Shown piece by piece: positions 18,550-26,958 of a DNA stretch of 64,000 nt; the first letter of the stretch is position 1, and every line of letters starts with the position of its first letter. Source of the DNA: CAHJXF01 sp038225855. Lineage in GTDB: Bacteria > Pseudomonadota > Gammaproteobacteria > Burkholderiales > Burkholderiaceae_D. The notes beneath the pieces were generated by a model, which had not been told where the DNA came from, searched no databases, and worked only from the letters and a program-made list of their open reading frames with translations. The stretch covers positions 1-64,000 of the forward strand of contig JBBRQU010000011.1 of assembly GCA_038225855.1 (NCBI GenBank), written 5' to 3'. A program made the position numbers and the translations under genes.

Positions 18550-19572
18550 CTACGCCAACGTCCCCGACGCCTTCTCCAGCAACGCCCACGCCTCGGCGCC
18601 GTACTTGGTTTTCCATTCGGTGTAGAAGCCCGCCTTGCGCAGCGCGTCGCGGAACTCATTGGGCTTCGGCTGATTGAACACCAGCCCCTGCTTGGCCAGA
18701 TCGGCTTGCAGATTCGCGTTGAGCTTGGCCGTGTCTTCGCGCTCGAGCACGGCGGCTGCGTTCCAGTTGCGCGCGACGATCACTTGCAGATCCGGCGGCA
18801 GCTTGTCCCATGCGCGCTTGTTGGCGAGCATCCAGAAGCCGTCCCACATGTGATTGGTCATCGAGCAATACTTCTGCACTTCGTAGAGCTTGGCCGTCGA
18901 GATCACCGCGAGCGGGTTCTCCTGGCCTTCGACGATCTTGGTCTGCAGCGCCGAATAGACTTCGGCGAAGTTGATGCTCGCGGGCGACGCGTCGAAGGCC
19001 TTGAACATCGACGTCCACAGCGGACTAACCGGCACGCGGATCTTGAACCCCTTGAGATCGGCGGGCGTTGCGATCGGCTTGGTGCTCGAGGTGATCTGGC
19101 GAAAGCCGTTGTCCCAGATCTTGTCCATCGCGACCAGGTTGGCCTTGGCGATTTCGCCGCGCACGAACTTGCCGAGGTCGCCATCCATGGCCTTCCACAC
19201 CGCGTCGTAGTCGGCGAACGCGAAGCCGATGCCGTTGATCGATGCGATCGGCACCAGTGTCGAAAGGATCAGGCCCGACAGCGTGAAGAACTCGATCGCG
19301 CCCGAGCGCACCTGGCTCAACATGTCTGTGTCCGAACCGAGCTGGTTCGATGGAAAGATCTGGATCGCGACGCGGCCGTTGGTCTCCTTCTCGATCTTGT
19401 CGGCGGCCTCTTTGGCGCGCGCATTCATCGGGTGCGTCAGCGGCAGGTTGTTCGCGTACTTGTAGTTGAATTCGGCCGCCGCACGGGCCGGCATTGCGAA
19501 GCCCACAAGTGTCGACGCGCCGAGTGCGCCTGTGAGCTTCAACACATCGCGCCGGGTGGTGTTCCTCGTCAT
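18550..19572 (-). CDS. TRAP transporter substrate-binding protein, DctP family
   Basis: A 340-residue periplasmic binding protein that delivers ligand to the permease encoded next to it. The N-terminus has a twin-arginine signal (TRRDVLKLTGALGAS, about 6-20), so it is probably exported folded by Tat. The DctP fold is shown by FKIRVPVSPLWTSMFKAFDASPA, where the Arg in RVP is the usual carboxylate-binding residue, and by NFAEVYSALQTKIVEGQENP. GAGGAGA precedes the ATG. It is divergent from an SDR gene, with both promoters in the 130-base gap, and first in its operon. Confidence 0.92.
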   Translation of the reverse strand: MTRNTTRRDVLKLTGALGASTLVGFAMPARAAAEFNYKYANNLPLTHPMNARAKEAADKIEKETNGRVAIQIFPSNQLGSDTDMLSQVRSGAIEFFTLSGLILSTLVPIASINGIGFAFADYDAVWKAMDGDLGKFVRGEIAKANLVAMDKIWDNGFRQITSSTKPIATPADLKGFKIRVPVSPLWTSMFKAFDASPASINFAEVYSALQTKIVEGQENPLAVISTAKLYEVQKYCSMTNHMWDGFWMLANKRAWDKLPPDLQVIVARNWNAAAVLEREDTAKLNANLQADLAKQGLVFNQPKPNEFRDALRKAGFYTEWKTKYGAEAWALLEKASGTLA

Positions 19573-19704
19573 CGTGGTCTCCTCGTGGTCTTGATGGGCA
19601 TCCCAAGCTGCGCGAGTCTACCCAAGCGCCGGGCCCGAGGCGATAGGCGCGAACCCGCGGGCGACCCGTGCGACGATGATGCGCAACATCGAAGGGAAGA
19701 CGAC

Positions 19705-20457
19705 ATGAAGACCTGCATCGTGACGGGCGGCGCATCGGGCATCGGGCTCGCAACGACGCGCGTGCTGCTCGATGAAGGATGGAAAGTCGCGATATTCGAT
19801 CGCGACGGGCGTGCGTTACGCGAGGGCGCGCGTGCGATCGAGCATGCGAACGTCTCGTGGCATCGCGTGGACGTCACCGATGACGCGTCGGTCCGAACCA
19901 CGGTTGCAGAGATTGCCGTGCGCGACGGCGACATCGCCGGTCTCGTCAACAACGCGGGCGTCGGCATCGCCCGGAGCTTCTTCGACACCAGCGCCAACGA
20001 CATGCGGCGCATGTTCGAGGTCAACGTCGTGGGCAGCTTCATCGTCGCGAAGGCGGTCGCCGAGGCGATGCGCGACGCGGGCCGCGGCGGCGCGATCGTC
20101 AATCTCACGTCGACCGCAGGCCAGCGCGGCAACCTCGAACGGAGTGCCTACGGTACGGCCAAAGGCGCCGTGATCGTGCTTACGCAGGTGATGGCGGTAG
20201 AACTCGCCGGCTTGGGAATTCGCGTCAATGCGGTCTCACCGGGGCCCGTGGTGACGCCGCTGGTCGATGCGATGCACACGCCCGAGATGCGCGCACGCTG
20301 GACCGCGCTCACGCCGCAACATCGCTATGCCGAACCGCACGAGATCGCGACTGCGATCGCGTTTCTGCTCGACGCCGCGAAGGCTGGCTTCATCACGGGG
20401 CATGTGCTCAATGTCGATGGCGGGTTGTTGGCGGCGGGGTTGATGGCGTCGCAATGA
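19705..20457 (+). CDS. short-chain dehydrogenase/reductase
   Basis: A 250-residue classical SDR: Rossmann motif TGGASGIG (8-15), NNAG near residue 80, catalytic SAYGTAKGA (Tyr-x-x-x-Lys), and the PGPVVTPLV cofactor/substrate loop. Acidic Asp in IFDRDG after beta-2 suggests NAD(H) rather than NADP(H). AAGGGAAGA precedes the ATG at 19705. It is divergent from the TRAP operon and could oxidise the imported hydroxy-acid, but this is inference from position only. Confidence 0.88.
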   Translation: MKTCIVTGGASGIGLATTRVLLDEGWKVAIFDRDGRALREGARAIEHANVSWHRVDVTDDASVRTTVAEIAVRDGDIAGLVNNAGVGIARSFFDTSANDMRRMFEVNVVGSFIVAKAVAEAMRDAGRGGAIVNLTSTAGQRGNLERSAYGTAKGAVIVLTQVMAVELAGLGIRVNAVSPGPVVTPLVDAMHTPEMRARWTALTPQHRYAEPHEIATAIAFLLDAAKAGFITGHVLNVDGGLLAAGLMASQ

Positions 20458-20492
20458 AGGGGCGCGTTTGCCACGATGATCGAGCGCATCGT

Positions 20493-20792
20493 CTATGCGA
20501 CCTGCGCCGTCAGGCGCAAGCCCAGCGCGCGAGCCACTTTCAATACCGTGTCGAAGCGCGGCTTGGCTCCGGGCGCCAGAGCCTTGTAGAGGCTCTCTCG
20601 CCCCAGTCCCGAGTCCTTCGCCACTTGCGCCATGCCACGCGCGCGCGCGATGTCGCCGAGAGCGAGCAGCAATAGATCGGGATCGTCTGCCTCCAGGACC
20701 GCAGTCATGTATTCGGCGATCGCCGCATCGTCGCTGAGATAGCGTACGGGATCGAACGGAAGCAACTTCAAAGGGGGCGTGATGGTTTTCAT
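20493..20792 (-). CDS. HigA-like antitoxin (addiction-module antidote)
   Basis: A 99-residue helix-turn-helix protein. The HTH spans about 55-90 (GMAQVAKDSGLGRESLYKAL then FDTVLKVARALGLRLT), the layout of the TIGR02684-type antidotes that pair with short RelE/HigB-like toxins. The N-terminal FDPVRYLSDDAAIAEYM part should wrap the toxin. Its start overlaps the toxin stop by four bases, so toxin comes first, the HigBA order. It likely represses the shared promoter through the inverted repeat at 21101-21116. Confidence 0.9.
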   Translation of the reverse strand: MKTITPPLKLLPFDPVRYLSDDAAIAEYMTAVLEADDPDLLLLALGDIARARGMAQVAKDSGLGRESLYKALAPGAKPRFDTVLKVARALGLRLTAQVA

Positions 20793-21091
20793 GTTTCCGA
20801 TTCCAATTGCTCGAGAATTTTCCGCGCGCGGGAGATGTCACTGGTCTGCGTTGCCTTGTTTCCGCCGGCCAGCATGACGATGAGTACGCGCCCTTTCCGT
20901 GTGAAGTAGAGACGGTAACCCGCGCCCACGTCGACCCGCATTTCCGACAAGTCGCCACCGACGGCCTTCCAGTCGCCGAGACTGCCGGCTTCCGCCATGC
21001 GCAGCCGCGCAACGATGCGCACCTGTGCGCGCTGATCCCTCACCGCGTCGAGCCAGTCCTGAAACTGCTGCGTCAGCTGAAGGACATACAT
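20789..21091 (-). CDS. RelE/HigB-like toxin (addiction-module killer)
   Basis: A 100-residue toxin of the RelE/ParE superfamily, TIGR02683 type; relatives cut mRNA on ribosomes. Typical are FQDWLDAVRDQRAQVRIVARL at the N-terminus, GDWKAVGGDLSEMRVDVGAGYRLYF in the middle (conserved Arg and Tyr) and VLIVMLAGGNKATQTSDI near the end. It precedes and overlaps the antitoxin gene. The promoter predicted at 21098-21125 would start RNA at or next to its ATG, leaving no leader. All motif residues are intact. Confidence 0.9.
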   Translation of the reverse strand: MYVLQLTQQFQDWLDAVRDQRAQVRIVARLRMAEAGSLGDWKAVGGDLSEMRVDVGAGYRLYFTRKGRVLIVMLAGGNKATQTSDISRARKILEQLESET

Positions 21092-21097
21092 CGACGA

Positions 21098-21125
21098 ATA
21101 GTATCCAACTGGATACGTATGTCAA
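21098..21125 (-). promoter_or_regulatory. toxin-antitoxin promoter with operator in the spacer
   Basis: On the minus strand TTGACA (21125..21120) and TACTAT (21103..21098) are 16 bases apart. Between and overlapping them lies a perfect inverted repeat GTATCC-AACT-GGATAC (21101-21116). Binding there would block RNA polymerase directly. Transcription would begin about seven bases after the -10, at the toxin ATG (21091). Confidence 0.7.
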
Positions 21126-21159
21126 CCAGTGGCCGCGCAACGAATGTCAGGTCGGAAGA

Positions 21160-21891
21160 CTATCCACCCCTCGCACCCCGCCGCATGAAGCAATTCAACT
21201 CCAGCAAGCCGCCGTTACTGATTCGATTGACTACGGAGAGATTATATAAATCGAATCCCGCTGCCTCATAGACTTCGAGGACTTCGAGATAATGCGGCAT
21301 ATTCTTGTAGAGAGGCTGAATCGATAACTCCGATTGAATACCCTGGATGTCAGCCATGCATTCGGCGGCGCCGCGAAATACCTCGAGATCGTAGCCTTGG
21401 GTATCCATCTTCAAAAAGACACGAGATACACCGTAATCTTTCAACAACGACGGCAAAATTCTATCGAGCCGCTTGACCTCGACCATCTCTTGACGGGCGC
21501 CTTTCTCGAGAACAATCGACTCAAGCAGGGAACTCATAACCGTCAATGAGGGAATCGTCACGGACATCGATGACGCATTACTCCCAAGGGCAATCTGATA
21601 ACCGCGCCAGCTCGAGTCGTCTTGAAAATGCTTTTTCATGACGAGAAACTCACTGCCGATGGGCTCGAACGAGACAATCCGGCCGCAAAAGCCGATTGCC
21701 CTTAACTCGCGCGCGAATTGCCCTCGATTGGCTCCCACATCCAATACGCAGTCGATCGATAACTGGATCAATAATTCCTTCAAGAACACAAGCTCGCTCG
21801 CACGATCGAGCGATGCTTGCGGAAGGCGCAAGCCCTTTGATATTCCCCATAACGCCATCGACTTCAGTGACCCGTTAAGTATATGTTTCAT
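21160..21891 (-). CDS. FkbM-family methyltransferase
   Basis: A 243-residue SAM-dependent methyltransferase of the FkbM type, which methylates hydroxyl groups of sugars or polyketides. The SAM-binding motif is VLDVGANRGQFARELRAIGF (about 49-68), followed by IVSFEPIGSEF. The FkbM-specific part reads VFLKMDTQGYDLEVFRGA near residue 165. There is no glycan cluster around it, so the acceptor is unknown. Codon use and base composition are less GC-rich than neighbouring genes, suggesting transfer. It sits alone between the toxin-antitoxin pair and an M48 protease gene. Confidence 0.88.
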   Translation of the reverse strand: MKHILNGSLKSMALWGISKGLRLPQASLDRASELVFLKELLIQLSIDCVLDVGANRGQFARELRAIGFCGRIVSFEPIGSEFLVMKKHFQDDSSWRGYQIALGSNASSMSVTIPSLTVMSSLLESIVLEKGARQEMVEVKRLDRILPSLLKDYGVSRVFLKMDTQGYDLEVFRGAAECMADIQGIQSELSIQPLYKNMPHYLEVLEVYEAAGFDLYNLSVVNRISNGGLLELNCFMRRGARGG

Positions 21892-21993
21892 GAAAAATTG
21901 AATCGAGCTTTATAACGAACCCGTCGGGGTTTCTCTGCGTATCCGTAATAGCGACGGCCATGGTCTTCTTGCCACACTCCGCCGAGACGACAC

Positions 21994-22848
21994 CTACTTT
22001 GCGGAAATCGCCGCAATCGCAGTCGTCCGATACGGCGGCAACCGATCGACCGGCGTCCCCACCGTTTGCGCATAGATCGGCATCACGCCGGGCAGGCGTC
22101 GCTGAATCTCGGCGATGCGATTGTTGCCGGCGGGGTGGCTCGACAGCCATTGCGGTGGGGCGCCTTGCGAGGCCTGCGCCATCTTTTGCCAGAGCGCGAC
22201 GCCGGCGCGCGGATCGTAGCCGGCGCGCGCCGCAAGTTCGAGGCCGACCGCGTCCGCCTCGCTTTCATCGGTGCGGGAGAAGCGCAACTGGAAGAGACTA
22301 TTGGCCGCGCGTGCGCCGAGATCGGTGATGTTGGGATTGATGCCGAGCCACGACGACAGCAGCGCGCCGCCCGCTCGCGCGGCGAGTTCGCCGTAAACCT
22401 GCTTTTGCGCCTGCTCGACGCCGTGCTCTTTCAATGCGTGCGTGATCTCGTGGCCCATCACGATCGCGATCTCGTCGTCGGTGAGCTTGAGCTTGTTGAT
22501 GATGCCGCTGTAGAACGCGATCTTGCCGCCGGGCATGCAGAACGCGTTGATCTGGTTGCTGCCCAGCAGATTGACTTCCCACCTCCACTGTTGCGCGCGC
22601 GGATTGACCGCATACGTGAACGGCACGATGCGTTGCTGAATGCGACGCAACCGCTGCAGATCGGCGTTGTCGTCGGGCGCGAGCGCGCCCTTGGCCGCGG
22701 CCTGTTGCAACAGTTGGTGATATTGCTGATCGGCCTGCTGCTCGAACTGCTGCGCGAGATTCTGGGCGAGTGTCGTCGCCGGCAGACCCGACCCGGCCAA
22801 CATGCAAGCGATGATCAGATTGCGCAGCGCGCGTGATGTATTTCTCAC
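21994..22848 (-). CDS. M48-family periplasmic metallopeptidase
   Basis: A 284-residue zinc protease. A signal peptide (about 1-28) is followed by the M48 catalytic domain with the zinc motif HEITH (His133, Glu134, His137) and the third ligand in ESEADAVGLELA (about 202-213). The INAFCMPGGKIAFYSGII segment is typical of the Oma1/LoiP/YcaL group that removes damaged outer-membrane proteins. The predicted cleavage after TLAQ suggests a soluble periplasmic rather than lipid-anchored form. Its ATG overlaps the stop of the AmpG-like gene by four bases. Confidence 0.92.
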   Translation of the reverse strand: MRNTSRALRNLIIACMLAGSGLPATTLAQNLAQQFEQQADQQYHQLLQQAAAKGALAPDDNADLQRLRRIQQRIVPFTYAVNPRAQQWRWEVNLLGSNQINAFCMPGGKIAFYSGIINKLKLTDDEIAIVMGHEITHALKEHGVEQAQKQVYGELAARAGGALLSSWLGINPNITDLGARAANSLFQLRFSRTDESEADAVGLELAARAGYDPRAGVALWQKMAQASQGAPPQWLSSHPAGNNRIAEIQRRLPGVMPIYAQTVGTPVDRLPPYRTTAIAAISAK

Positions 22849-24203
22849 TGTTTGTCCTCAACGTAAATGCGCTCGGCGTCGATCCGTCCGAGGCCCGATG
22901 ACCCGCGATCGGCAAGGTCGCTATCTTGCCGCCACGGTGCGACCTTGGGCAACAACAAGAGCCCGGGCAATCCGAGCGCACCGCAGATCATGAAGAAATC
23001 GAACCATCCGGTTGCCGTGACGATGTAGCCCGCCCCGGCATTGGCGAACGTGCGCGGCACGGACGCGAGGCTGGTGAAGAGCGCGAACTGGGTCGCGGTG
23101 AAGCGCGGATCGGTGCTGCGCGCGATGAACGCGACGAATGCGGCCGTGCCGAGGCCGACGCTTGCGAACGCTTCGAAGCCGATCGCGAACGCGAGCACGG
23201 CACGATCGGGACCTGCCTTCGCAAGCCAGGCGAAGCCGAAGATCGCAACCAACTGCAGCACGCCGAAAACCCACAGCCCGCGATTGATGCCCAGACGCAC
23301 CAGCCACACGCCCCCGACGAGGCCGCCGATCACGCTGGACCACAGCCCGACGTTCTTCGCGATCAATCCGACATCGGTCTTCGAGAAGCCGATGTCCAGA
23401 TAGAACGATGTCGACAACGCGGTCGCCATCGAGTCGCCGAGCTTGTACAGAAAGATGAACGCCAGGATCAGTATCGCGTGCCGCCATCCGTCGCGTGCGA
23501 TGAATTCGGAGAACGGCAGCACCACCGCGTCGCGCAAGGACTTGGGCGCTGCGCCCTGCGCCGCGGGTTCCGCGATGAAGAACACCAGCGCGATACCCGG
23601 CAGCATGAAGGCGGCCGTGATCGCGAACACCGCGTCCCACGGCAGATGATCGGCGAGGATCAAGGACAGCGCGCCGGGAACGAGGCCCGCGAGCCGATAG
23701 GCGTTGACGTGCACGGCCGTGCCCAGACCAAGCTCGGCGTCGGGGAGGATCTCGCGGCGAAACGCATCGATCACGATGTCGAGGCTCGCGGAAAAAAACG
23801 CGAGCACCGCGCACAGCGCCGCGATCGTCGGCAGGTCGCTCTTCGGGTCGAGCCTGCCGAGCGCAGCCACGATGATCAGCACGACGATCTGCGTGACCAG
23901 CATCCAGCCGCGTCGACGCCCGAGCATCGCGAGGCCCGGCACGGTGTAGCGATCGACCAGCGGCGCCCACATGAACTTCCACGTGTAGGGAAACTGGATT
24001 AGCGCGAACAGGCCGATGTCCTTCAACGACACGCCTTCGGTCTTCAGCCATGCCTGCAGAAGGTTGAGCAGGATGAACAGCGGTAGCCCCGACGTGAAGC
24101 CGAGGAAGACGCAGATCAGCATGCGCCGGTTGAACAGCGCCTGCCAGATACGCTCGCGTGATCGCAGCAACGCGCCGTCAGCCCGCGAGTCCGGCCAGGG
24201 CAT
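22845..24203 (-). CDS. ampG: AmpG-family MFS permease
   Basis: A 452-residue major-facilitator protein of the AmpG type, which in relatives brings anhydro-muropeptides into the cytoplasm for wall recycling. The first helix with FLGFTSGLPLFILLNLLQAWL and the following DIGLFALIQFPYTWKFMWAPLVDRY are the AmpG signature; about 12-14 membrane helices follow. The chosen ATG overlaps the upstream gene by 26 bases; an internal ATG at 24122 would start directly in the first helix and seems too short. Downstream it is coupled to an M48 protease gene. Confidence 0.88.
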   Translation of the reverse strand: MPWPDSRADGALLRSRERIWQALFNRRMLICVFLGFTSGLPLFILLNLLQAWLKTEGVSLKDIGLFALIQFPYTWKFMWAPLVDRYTVPGLAMLGRRRGWMLVTQIVVLIIVAALGRLDPKSDLPTIAALCAVLAFFSASLDIVIDAFRREILPDAELGLGTAVHVNAYRLAGLVPGALSLILADHLPWDAVFAITAAFMLPGIALVFFIAEPAAQGAAPKSLRDAVVLPFSEFIARDGWRHAILILAFIFLYKLGDSMATALSTSFYLDIGFSKTDVGLIAKNVGLWSSVIGGLVGGVWLVRLGINRGLWVFGVLQLVAIFGFAWLAKAGPDRAVLAFAIGFEAFASVGLGTAAFVAFIARSTDPRFTATQFALFTSLASVPRTFANAGAGYIVTATGWFDFFMICGALGLPGLLLLPKVAPWRQDSDLADRGSSGLGRIDAERIYVEDKQ

Positions 24204-25272
24204 GACCGGTCATCTCGAGCGCGCGATCGACTACGCTGCGCTTCCATCCATGTTCATCGACGTAGAAGGCGTCGCGAAAGCGCCGCTTGATCGCGCGACC
24301 GATCGGCGTGTCGAAGTTGATGTCGCCGTGCGCGTGCATCCATGCCTCGGCGCGCAGGAGATCGAGCACCATGTCCTCGGGCAGCGTGCCGTATTCAAGC
24401 GCGAGCGTGGTGACCTCGGGCTTGCTTTTCTGGCCTTCGAAGAACGAACCCACCGCGTTGATCATCGGCCCCTGCACGATCACCGAACTCGAGTTGCCGC
24501 CGTAGATCGCGGTCACGTCGGGGCCGTACCACTCGCGCGCGCGCGCGGCTTCCTCGTCGTTGTCGCCGGTGTAGATCGGTTCGCCATAGCCGAACGGGCC
24601 GAGTCCGGTATGGAAATCGATGACGGCGATGCGCTTCTTGCCGCGCCCGTAGCGCGTGACGATTTCCTTGAACGTGCGCGTCGACCACACCGGCTTGTCG
24701 CCGCCGTAGAAGAGTCCGTCCGGATGGGTGTACTGACCGCCGGCCACAACTTCCTGGTAGCGCCTGAAGCCGCGCTTGTCGATGAACTTCCTGATGATCT
24801 TCTCGGCGGTCGCGAGGTCGTCCCAGTCGCGCGGCACCAGATGCGGAGCAAGCGCGATGAAGTCGTCGCCCGACGGCGGCGGCGCCTTGAAGTCGATCGA
24901 GTTGCGATTCAGGTCGACGTTGTCTTCGTTGACGCGCCGCAGCCACGCGAAGCCGTAGGGGTTGATCGCGTGAACCACGAGCACCGCGGTGCGCGCGGGC
25001 AGCGCAGCGAAGCGCAGGCCTTCGATCATCGCGACCTGGGCACCCGAACCCGCGAACCCTTCGACGCCGTGCGTGCCGGAGACCAGGATCAACAGATACT
25101 TGGCGTCATCGGGCCCGAAGAGTGCGACGTCGGTCGCGAGCATTTCGCCGGTCGGTCCCTTGCCGACCGGATTCTCGAAGCTTTCGAGAGGCGCCTCGGC
25201 GCGCGCGACCGCGTCCAGAAAGCGGCTGCGCGCGTTGGCGTAGCTCTCCGAGAAATGTTGTGTAGTGGACAT
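24178..25272 (-). CDS. DUF2817 (M14-like) metallocarboxypeptidase family protein
   Basis: A 364-residue protein of the DUF2817 group, related to zinc carboxypeptidases of family M14. The metal-binding HxxE is seen in SGTHGVEGFAG (His68, Glu71) and a second His in VIDFHTGLGPFGYGE. VHAINPYGFAWLRRVNEDNVDLNRN is the family core. No signal peptide is apparent, so it probably acts in the cytoplasm; the substrate is unknown. Proximity to an AmpG-like permease could mean turnover of imported muropeptides, which is only a suggestion from context. Confidence 0.88.
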   Translation of the reverse strand: MSTTQHFSESYANARSRFLDAVARAEAPLESFENPVGKGPTGEMLATDVALFGPDDAKYLLILVSGTHGVEGFAGSGAQVAMIEGLRFAALPARTAVLVVHAINPYGFAWLRRVNEDNVDLNRNSIDFKAPPPSGDDFIALAPHLVPRDWDDLATAEKIIRKFIDKRGFRRYQEVVAGGQYTHPDGLFYGGDKPVWSTRTFKEIVTRYGRGKKRIAVIDFHTGLGPFGYGEPIYTGDNDEEAARAREWYGPDVTAIYGGNSSSVIVQGPMINAVGSFFEGQKSKPEVTTLALEYGTLPEDMVLDLLRAEAWMHAHGDINFDTPIGRAIKRRFRDAFYVDEHGWKRSVVDRALEMTGHALAGLAG

Positions 25273-25336
25273 CGCCGGTCCTGAGCCTGAAGGGATTGCC
25301 GCCAGTGTAGCGAATGGCTACCTTTCGAGAGCTACA

Positions 25337-26305
25337 TTAGTCCGCCGCTGCCTTGCGATCGAGCAACAACTCGGGCGCATGTTCGGCAAGCGACCAGTCG
25401 CGCGACAGGGCGAGTTCACGCGCGGCGCGGCGGCGCAGAGGATTGCGCAGCAGCGCAAGCGCATCGGCGGGGTGCGCTGCGCGCCAACGCGCGACCAATT
25501 CGGCGGCCGTTCCCGGAAGCGATTCGGGGGGCAGACGATCGAGTGCGAGATGCTGGCGCACGGCAGCGTTCTCGAGCACGCCCTGGGCTTGCCGCTGCAT
25601 GCGCTTCCATTGCGTGACGATGCCGACCAAACGCGTCCAGCGCAGCGCCTCGTGGGTCCAGGTTGCGCCGGGGACGACCGCGATGCGCTTCGCGTTCCAC
25701 CGGTGCGAGCCGGGGTCGGCGCTGAAGCACATGATGGCTCCGAGCAACGAGTCATTGCGGTAGATCCCGATCGGCAGGCGTACTCCGCTCGACCTGAGCA
25801 ATTCGACGACCGATCCGCGCAGCGCATACAGGCTGCCGTGGATCCCGCCTTCGGTCTGCATGCGCCCGCGCAAGCGCTTCGCGGAGCGACCCACCGTGGG
25901 CACGGCGCTCGCGGCCCACGCCTCGGGGTGGTCGACGAATGCGTGTTCGAGCAGATGCAGGCTGTCCGGTATCACGCGGGCGTAGCCATCGACAAAAAAA
26001 ACCACGTCACTCTCCGGCGCAATCGACTCGATGTACTGGTTCCACGCATGCGCCTTGTCGCCCTCGGCGATGAACCATACGCGCAGGTGTGCGCCGGAAG
26101 GCCGCGCGCGCCCGGAATTCGCGGCCCTGCTTTCGGCGATGGCGGCGGCAAGACCGCGGTTGCCGTTGACGATGACGTCGATCGTGCCCGACGCGCCTGC
26201 ACACGCGCGCTCGACCGCGGCGATCGTCTCGGCCAGCGTCGCCGGTGTTTCGCGCGCGGTGAAGATCGCGATCGACCAGCGGCTCATGCTCTTGCCTGCG
26301 TTCAT
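25337..26305 (-). CDS. glycosyltransferase family 2-like protein
   Basis: A 322-residue protein with a GT-A type N-terminal domain: WSIAIFTARETPATLAETI (about 9-27), IDVIVNGN, and VVFFVDGYARVIPDSL (about 107-122), where the aspartate in VDGY takes the place of the DxD metal motif. The C-terminal half is Arg-rich and without clear family match. The ATG at 26305 overlaps the metW stop by four bases; a longer in-frame extension lies inside metW. Link to MetXW is positional only. The substrate is unknown. Confidence 0.7.
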   Translation of the reverse strand: MNAGKSMSRWSIAIFTARETPATLAETIAAVERACAGASGTIDVIVNGNRGLAAAIAESRAANSGRARPSGAHLRVWFIAEGDKAHAWNQYIESIAPESDVVFFVDGYARVIPDSLHLLEHAFVDHPEAWAASAVPTVGRSAKRLRGRMQTEGGIHGSLYALRGSVVELLRSSGVRLPIGIYRNDSLLGAIMCFSADPGSHRWNAKRIAVVPGATWTHEALRWTRLVGIVTQWKRMQRQAQGVLENAAVRQHLALDRLPPESLPGTAAELVARWRAAHPADALALLRNPLRRRAARELALSRDWSLAEHAPELLLDRKAAAD

Positions 26306-26958
26306 GGCCTCGCTCCTCGCGCGAGCCTGAAGACCGCGACTCGGCCGAACAGATTCGGAAGAAAACGGACCACGCGTCCATCGCGCAGCGCGAACTGGTC
26401 GCGCAGTGCAAATCCGCTCTTCTGCGCGAGCTCGCGAAAATCGGTGAAGGTCGCAAAGCGCAGATTGGGTGTGTCGTACCACTGGTAAGGCAGCGAACGT
26501 GTGACCGGCATGCGGCCGCTCACGATCGAAATACGATGCGACCAGAACGCGAAGTTGGGGAAGGTGACGATGCTCTCGCCTCCGACCCGGCCGAGTTCAC
26601 GCAGCATGCCCTCGGTGTGCGTGACCATCTGCAAGGTCTCGAGTTGTACGACGGTATCGAAGGAGCGATCGGAAAATAATGCGAGGCCGTCTTCGAGGTT
26701 CTGCTGGATCACCTCGACGCCGTTGTTCGCGCACGCAAGCACCTTGGCGTCGTCGATCTCGACGCCCACGCAACGGCAGCGCTTCTGGCTTTGCAGCCAC
26801 GCGAGCAGCGAGCCATCGCCGCAGCCGAGGTCGAGCACCGACGAGCCGGGAGCGATCCATTCGGCAATGGCCGCAAGGTCGGGTCGCAATGCGGTCGATC
26901 GCTGCGTCATCGTCCGCGTGATCGGTTGCGGCGTCGTCCTCTGCATCGTCCGCGTCAT
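26302..26958 (-). CDS. metW: MetW, methionine-biosynthesis methyltransferase-like protein
   Basis: A 218-residue class I methyltransferase-fold protein that works with MetX in homoserine acylation in many proteobacteria. The SAM motif VLDLGCGDGSLLAWL lies at about 40-54, then GVEIDD, NLEDGLALFSDRSFDTVV and the MetW-specific TFPNFAFWSHR and LPYQWYDTPNLRF. ATG 26958 gives a short Thr/Arg-rich tail before the domain; a start at the ATG of MTQRSTALRPDL would also fit. It overlaps metX by four bases and the glycosyltransferase gene by four. Confidence 0.93.
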   Translation of the reverse strand: MTRTMQRTTPQPITRTMTQRSTALRPDLAAIAEWIAPGSSVLDLGCGDGSLLAWLQSQKRCRCVGVEIDDAKVLACANNGVEVIQQNLEDGLALFSDRSFDTVVQLETLQMVTHTEGMLRELGRVGGESIVTFPNFAFWSHRISIVSGRMPVTRSLPYQWYDTPNLRFATFTDFRELAQKSGFALRDQFALRDGRVVRFLPNLFGRVAVFRLARGARP

